From positions 8,517,500 through 8,581,499 of the forward strand of contig BSQZ01000001.1 of NCBI GenBank assembly GCA_033239005.1: a DNA stretch of 64,000 nt, read 5' to 3'. The notes under the pieces were generated by a model. The model saw only the letters and a program-made list of their open reading frames with translations, did not search any database and was not told the origin of the DNA. This document shows, one piece after another, positions 59,236 to 64,000 of this stretch. This DNA is from Lamellibrachia satsuma (lineage: Eukaryota; Annelida; Polychaeta; Sabellida; Siboglinidae). The translations under genes were made by a program, and so were the position numbers. The number at the start of each line of letters is the position of its first letter. The first letter of the stretch is position 1.

Positions 59236-60620
59236 ACGTTGAGTACGAACGTTTCTGCCAAGTAAAAAAAATATTTGTTTGCCGATCATCTGAAAACCAT
59301 TAGCAAAGTTCGAGCAACACAGGATGAAATTGAGCAAATCGAAGTGGCAATTTCTGAAGTCGCAAGTCAGATATTTGGGCCACTTAGAAGTGCTAAGGGA
59401 ATTCAGCAGTGCAGGACAAGGTAGAAGCTATGTGAAATGCACCTCGTCCAACAAGTGTGACTGAGTTGCAAAGCTTTCTGGGACTTGTGCAGTATTATGC
59501 AAAGTTCATCGCAAACATGTCAACTATGCTGCACCCCCTCTACACAGTTCTTCAAGTGGGTGTCAAGTATTCACATTCACAGTGCAAGAGTGTTCTATCC
59601 AGTGATACTCTTCTCACGCACTATGACTAAAGCAAAGAGTTGATTTTGGCTACCGATGCTAGCCAATATGGCATTGGAGCAGTCATAAGCCATCGAATGA
59701 GTGATGGTTCTGAGAAACCGATCGCATTTGCCTCACGAACGCCATGACAACGCATCCACATCGATTATGCAGCGGACGAGGGGCCGAACTTTCTAATGGT
59801 GGTTGACAGCTATTCAAAGTGGCTGGATGCTGTCGCTATGTCTAGCACAACTACCAGCAGTATAATCGTGCAACTTTGGAAAATTTTCACAGCATACAGA
59901 CTGCCATATCAGGTAGCATCCAACAACAGCCCACAATTCACTTCTGAGGAATTTGGCAGATTCTTGAGGTTGATTGGCGTAAAACATACGCTACGCCTGG
60001 CCTATCACCCTGCAACCAATGGACTCGCGGGACGAAATGTCCAAACATTCAAGTAGGTGCTAGCAAAATCAGACTGTCATCTCTCACTGCAATGCCACCT
60101 AACAGACATACTGTTCCAGTATTCCAACATGCTTTATCTAAGCTGCCTCGAATCAAAAGTGCAGGATCACCAATCGAAACAGAAACAACAACACGATGCA
60201 GCTCATTCGCATCTACACAAATTTGATGTCTACTAGAAAGTGAAAGTCAGAAATATGCGGAGAGGGATGGAGAAATGGATGCTGGGAACAGGTGTTAAAA
60301 TCTTAGAACCATTGTTGCATCTGGTTCGACACCTAGGAAACAGAAGGCGATCTGTACATGTTGATGACACGATTGCTAATGACGACAATCCGTCAGCATC
60401 AGAGAGATCCAGGGACACTCCTCCGAACATTGTGTCACCGAATGTGCCCTCGATCTTACCACTTGCTGTACCGCCATCTGCAATTGTGTCTCTGAAAGTA
60501 TGGTACTGCCATTTGCGATCGATCCAGTCAATGCAAGACCGGCTACACATGGTACAATCAACCACTAGTCTGATAAAGATTTTACAAATCTTTAGAGAAT
60601 TCATTTCAGTCAGCACTTAA

Positions 60621-63210
60621 ACAAAAGACCTATTTTCTTACAATTTGAAAGCAAGCAAGCAGTCACGTGGAAAGTTTTTTGTTAGTTCTGCAGAATGTTC
60701 CATTTCTAATGTAATTATGATAGAATGCAAGGTTAAAACTAAGCAAATAAACAGTCACAACTAATACAATTGTTTAGTAACTTTAATTGTGTGTGTCCTG
60801 CAAACAGGTTATGCCAGGGAATTAATCTCCTTCTCATACAGTTTCTTCTATTTATTCTGTGTCAGTGGACTGGCATTTCAAGTCTATTCTGAAGGAAAAA
60901 GTTCACGACTTTTTGTTTTGGTAGAGGATAATGTAGTCTGTAATAAGACCACATGGGCACTCACTGCACAGCCTTGGTAAGCTAGAGAGAGAGACAGAGA
61001 GAGAGAGACAGAGAGAGAGAGAGAGTGTTTCAGGTACTAAGGCTCATGAAAGGTTCATTCCTGAGGCTTGTTAATGTTCTCTGTCTCAAGTCAGCGAGCA
61101 TCGTCCACTGTTACTGTCTGTGGGCCAGGTATAACCCCCCATCTCCCCAGGGAATTTTCAAGATAATATTTTTTATAACCTTATATAATCACAATTTTAA
61201 ATCTAGTTGTTTGCTACTTGACAAGTGCTGCATATTCGATAAGGAATGTCTGAGCTGAAAAACTATATATGGGAGTACGGATAGATATTTTTGCATAATA
61301 CACTACAAATCATACCAAACTATATGGAATTGGGTATCTAAGGAAAGGTATTTCAATTCTCTACACAAATCTCATGAAAGCATAATGACAATGTATATAA
61401 CTGTTCCGTGATATCATGATTGCGTTGTAATTAACTTATATAGTTTTTAATGTAAAGCGCGTTGAGTTGCTTTTAACAAGATTTGGCGCTACATAAGTGA
61501 ACTATTTATTTATTATTTATAAATGCTTGCATAGATTCAAATTAACTGATGGGTGTATCGTCGATAGTAAGTGCAAATTTTTTGAAAAACTAACAACAAA
61601 TACTTAGATGACAGTTCATACTTTATTTTGGAGGCAAAACAACTATTTACTTAAGTGTCAATTGATTGTTGTCAACACAAAAACTCTTGCATACAATGAT
61701 ACTGAGATGTGACAAGATGTCCTGTCAGTAGGCTCTCTGTATTTTATCTCTAGGTGTTTTATATCACATCACATATCTAATATTAGAACAAGATCGCTTT
61801 ACTTTAAAAGATAGCTGTTGCATTTAACTGACATGAGCTTCTGGAAAAATGCTTCGCTCAAACATAGATCTGGGTTGCTGGCAATTAAAATTATAATTAA
61901 CTCATAAATTTCCCAATTAAATTAACCTCACTAACTCCAGTCGGGTGTAGAAGTTTCATATATTCACCGGAATGAAACAGAAAAGCAATGTCTCTGTAAC
62001 ATAACAGTCTGATTATCCCATAGTAGACCCATACTGCTCGGCTGCTGGACAGTTAATTATTGGCTCAAAGATAGTATGTTTTTCACACTTTTGGTAAATA
62101 GTGTGCAAGCTAGCTACCAACTGAGAAAAACTCAGAAAAGTTTATATAAGCCCCTGGATTTTGTTCAAACATTACCCAGCATGACAGGCTGGCAACTAGG
62201 GTTGTGAGATGGCAATGATTAGTTGGTTGATTCAGATGTTAAAGACTGTTTAGTCTGTTTAGTGCTGGAAGCCTGGAACCCTTATCAGTGAATGAATAGG
62301 TTTGTGTGAAAAGGATAAATGTCTGGTGGACCTGGCTTCAAATGAACAATTAGCCATGCTGTCACAGTGTCTAAAGTTCAATGACTGTCATGATTCAGAT
62401 ACTAAATCATTTTATCACCACAAAAATGGTTCCAAATAGGAAATGTTAACAAGTCACGTTATGTCAATATACATAATTTTTTGGTCTGATTTTCAATGAA
62501 ATAGAATGTTGATGTGATTGAAATGTTCAATTGCAATAGCAAAGTAATAGCTCAATTACTATTACTTTGCTTTCTATTACAATTACTATTACATTGTATT
62601 CTGTTCCATCTATTACTATTACTTGAACAATTGTAATCGTTACAATTACTATTAGTATTACATATTACCCCAGTCCTGGTTATGTGACATGCACATACTA
62701 TATAGGCCTGTGAGACGTAGCACATACAATACCCCAGCTGGCTAACAAAGACACACACACACCTATAAAAAGACAGGGATGGTGACCATTCTAAAAACAG
62801 CCATGCATGCATGCATGCAATAATGCATTATAATTAGGCTGTCAATCATGTCTTTTCTTAAACTCTTTTGTGACCAGGGTAATTTACTGCTTATGTGTTG
62901 AATGAACCACTTTGAGGCTTGTGAATGGTGTGATATGTGGTTTATGTGTATACAATGAATACAAATAATGATTACTTCATCCAAGAACGTTTTAAACGAG
63001 TGGCCATGAGGTGAACACTATACTTAGTAACATTCAATCACCATGTCATATATAACTTATATAACGTATATAACATAGCAAGTAAAACCTGGAACATTCA
63101 AGCCAAGTGCTCATCAATCATTCCCATTACTAACAGGTTGCCCTCTTCTGGCGTGTTGGGCATTTCTGCCTCTTGCACCAACTCTTAGTAGTTACATTTG
63201 TTGTCAACTC
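60621..63210. other. Intergenic AT-rich region
   Basis: Contains a GA microsatellite (60984-61025), a SINE/LINE-type tail at 61453-61510 (TAAAGCGCGTTGAGTTGC, then GGCGCTACATAAGTGAAC), and an ATTACTATTAC-rich stretch at 62540-62680 ending TACCCCAGTCCTG. That last sequence, read inverted, resembles a hAT end (CAGGACTGGGGTAATATG) without a recognised partner. No gene is seen. Confidence 0.5.
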
Positions 63211-63214
63211 TAAT

Positions 63215-63535
63215 ATATGACTATTTGTGCACATCGCATACATCTGACAATGTTTTGGGTGGGGCAGTATAGCCTTATTTGATTGGATGATTTCGCCACA
63301 TTCTTTTTTATTTTCCCCTCGAAAGACTGACTAGATGGAGCCTCCACCACTGACTGTGGGAGACTGTTCCACACGTCTGTGCATCGGTGTACGAACAAAT
63401 TTCTTCTGAAGCTTAGACGGCTTTTTTTTGTATTTCCAGGTTGTGTTCTCTTGTAAACAAAATTTTGTCCCTCAACCACGAGTGACAACACCACGTTACT
63501 ATGGTTCCCCATTACCACACATACAACAAACCGTT
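63215..63535 (-). mobile_element. LINE 3' end, second family
   Basis: The minus-strand frame 63210-63518 encodes the C-terminal block of a non-LTR reverse transcriptase: SRLSFRRNLFVHRCTDVWNS followed by LPQSVVEAPSSQSFEGKI. Its sequence differs from the five copies of the first family. It is 5' truncated near 63535. Confidence 0.8.
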
Positions 63536-64000
63536 CATCTGTGCTGTCTCAGAAAGGATTACTCCGAAACAGTCCATTCTTAACCTGCTACCAGTGACAC
63601 CACTCACCATTTCATTTGGCACACTCCTATTTTTTCCAAGAAATCTTTCAGTTTCAATTGCATACAATTGTAGATAGTGTTTGTATTGAAAATGTGTCTA
63701 AAAACACAATAACATTCATTGTCTGAAACTATGTGACATTACTCAAGTGCACAATTGCAATGACGTAACAAGTCGTAAACAACAATTATGTTGCCCAACC
63801 AACCAATCCTTTATACCACTCCGCAAAGTTTTGTCCGCTTTTAATTTATAATCCAGTCATGGCAGTGTTGATATATGCCGAGTTGTGCCACTGTTGGGGA
63901 GTGTGCTACTTAGTCTGGCCAGACCAGGAGTCATTGTATACTACAGTATGAATATAGCTAGTCTTTACATGGCCATGGCATGGGTGTTTAGTTTTAACTT

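Larger units (their letters stand above)
57886..60620 (+). mobile_element. Decayed Ty3/gypsy element, heavily deleted
   Basis: TGGCGACAAGGAAC, a typical primer-binding position, is followed by a gag start (MSGKNACFEAYVEDKEIF, then YIERFEFF) at 57915. Gag is interrupted by hAT elements. The reverse transcriptase thumb (TELQSFLGLVQYYAKFI) appears near 59460, RNase H ([20 protein letters not shown]) near 59635, and the integrase core (MVVDSYSKWLDAVAM, NSPQFTSEEFGRFLR, AYHPATNGLAGRNV) at 59796-60056. The catalytic part of the polymerase and half of RNase H are missing. Stops and frameshifts abound. It belongs to a different lineage from the element at 27400, as shown by its sequence and base composition. 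Confidence 0.85.

Overview
Animal nuclear DNA: AT-rich, with short coding exons in GT-AG introns, many non-LTR, Ty3/gypsy, hAT-like and MITE-like elements, and a striking density of minisatellites. Four conserved metazoan genes can be read exon by exon. The most likely source is an invertebrate deuterostome, and my best guess is a cephalochordate (amphioxus). Two things support this. First, minisatellites span exon-intron borders, which I recall as described for amphioxus genes. Second, the four genes have human relatives on 9q34, part of the MHC paralogon. The species call is an inference.

Layout. 1-12246 (+): C-terminal half of a BRD4-like BET gene (10 exons, the first cut by the window edge), with a TA-flanked inverted-repeat element in its first intron. 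12247-18790: 3' flank with a 30-bp minisatellite (about 33 copies), a LINE 3' end, a CRE palindrome beside a short acidic ORF, and a hAT-type element with a perfect 8-bp target duplication. 18789-20843 (-): TMEM141 homologue, whose 3' end runs into that hAT element. 20844-25900: LINE ends, two copies of a small MITE, a 24-bp minisatellite and two unrecognised ORFs. 25904-33639 (+): complete EXOSC2 (RRP4) in eight exons, 291 residues; its intron 2 holds a Ty3/gypsy element inserted in a minisatellite built from the exon 3 splice acceptor. 33640-36667: intergenic. 36668-48804 (-): SLC27A (FATP/very-long-chain acyl-CoA synthetase) in ten exons, 587 residues, first exon(s) not found; almost every intron carries large minisatellites. 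48805-54354: a 28-bp hairpin minisatellite and a partial duplication of two SLC27A exons, split by a hAT element whose empty site survives in the parent copy. 54355-64000: no host gene recognised; a decayed hAT/ZMYM-like transposase, a decayed Ty3/gypsy element containing nested hAT elements, and a second LINE family.

The genes are unrelated housekeeping functions: transcription elongation through P-TEFb (BRD4), the RNA exosome cap (EXOSC2), fatty acid uptake and activation (SLC27A) and a small membrane protein (TMEM141). They do not form a pathway. What unites the window is its repeat biology: in at least six places the tandem-repeat unit includes the real splice donor or acceptor plus adjoining exon bases, so real splice sites sit at the edge of arrays of decoy copies. 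The long open frames inside these arrays are artefacts of periods divisible by three.
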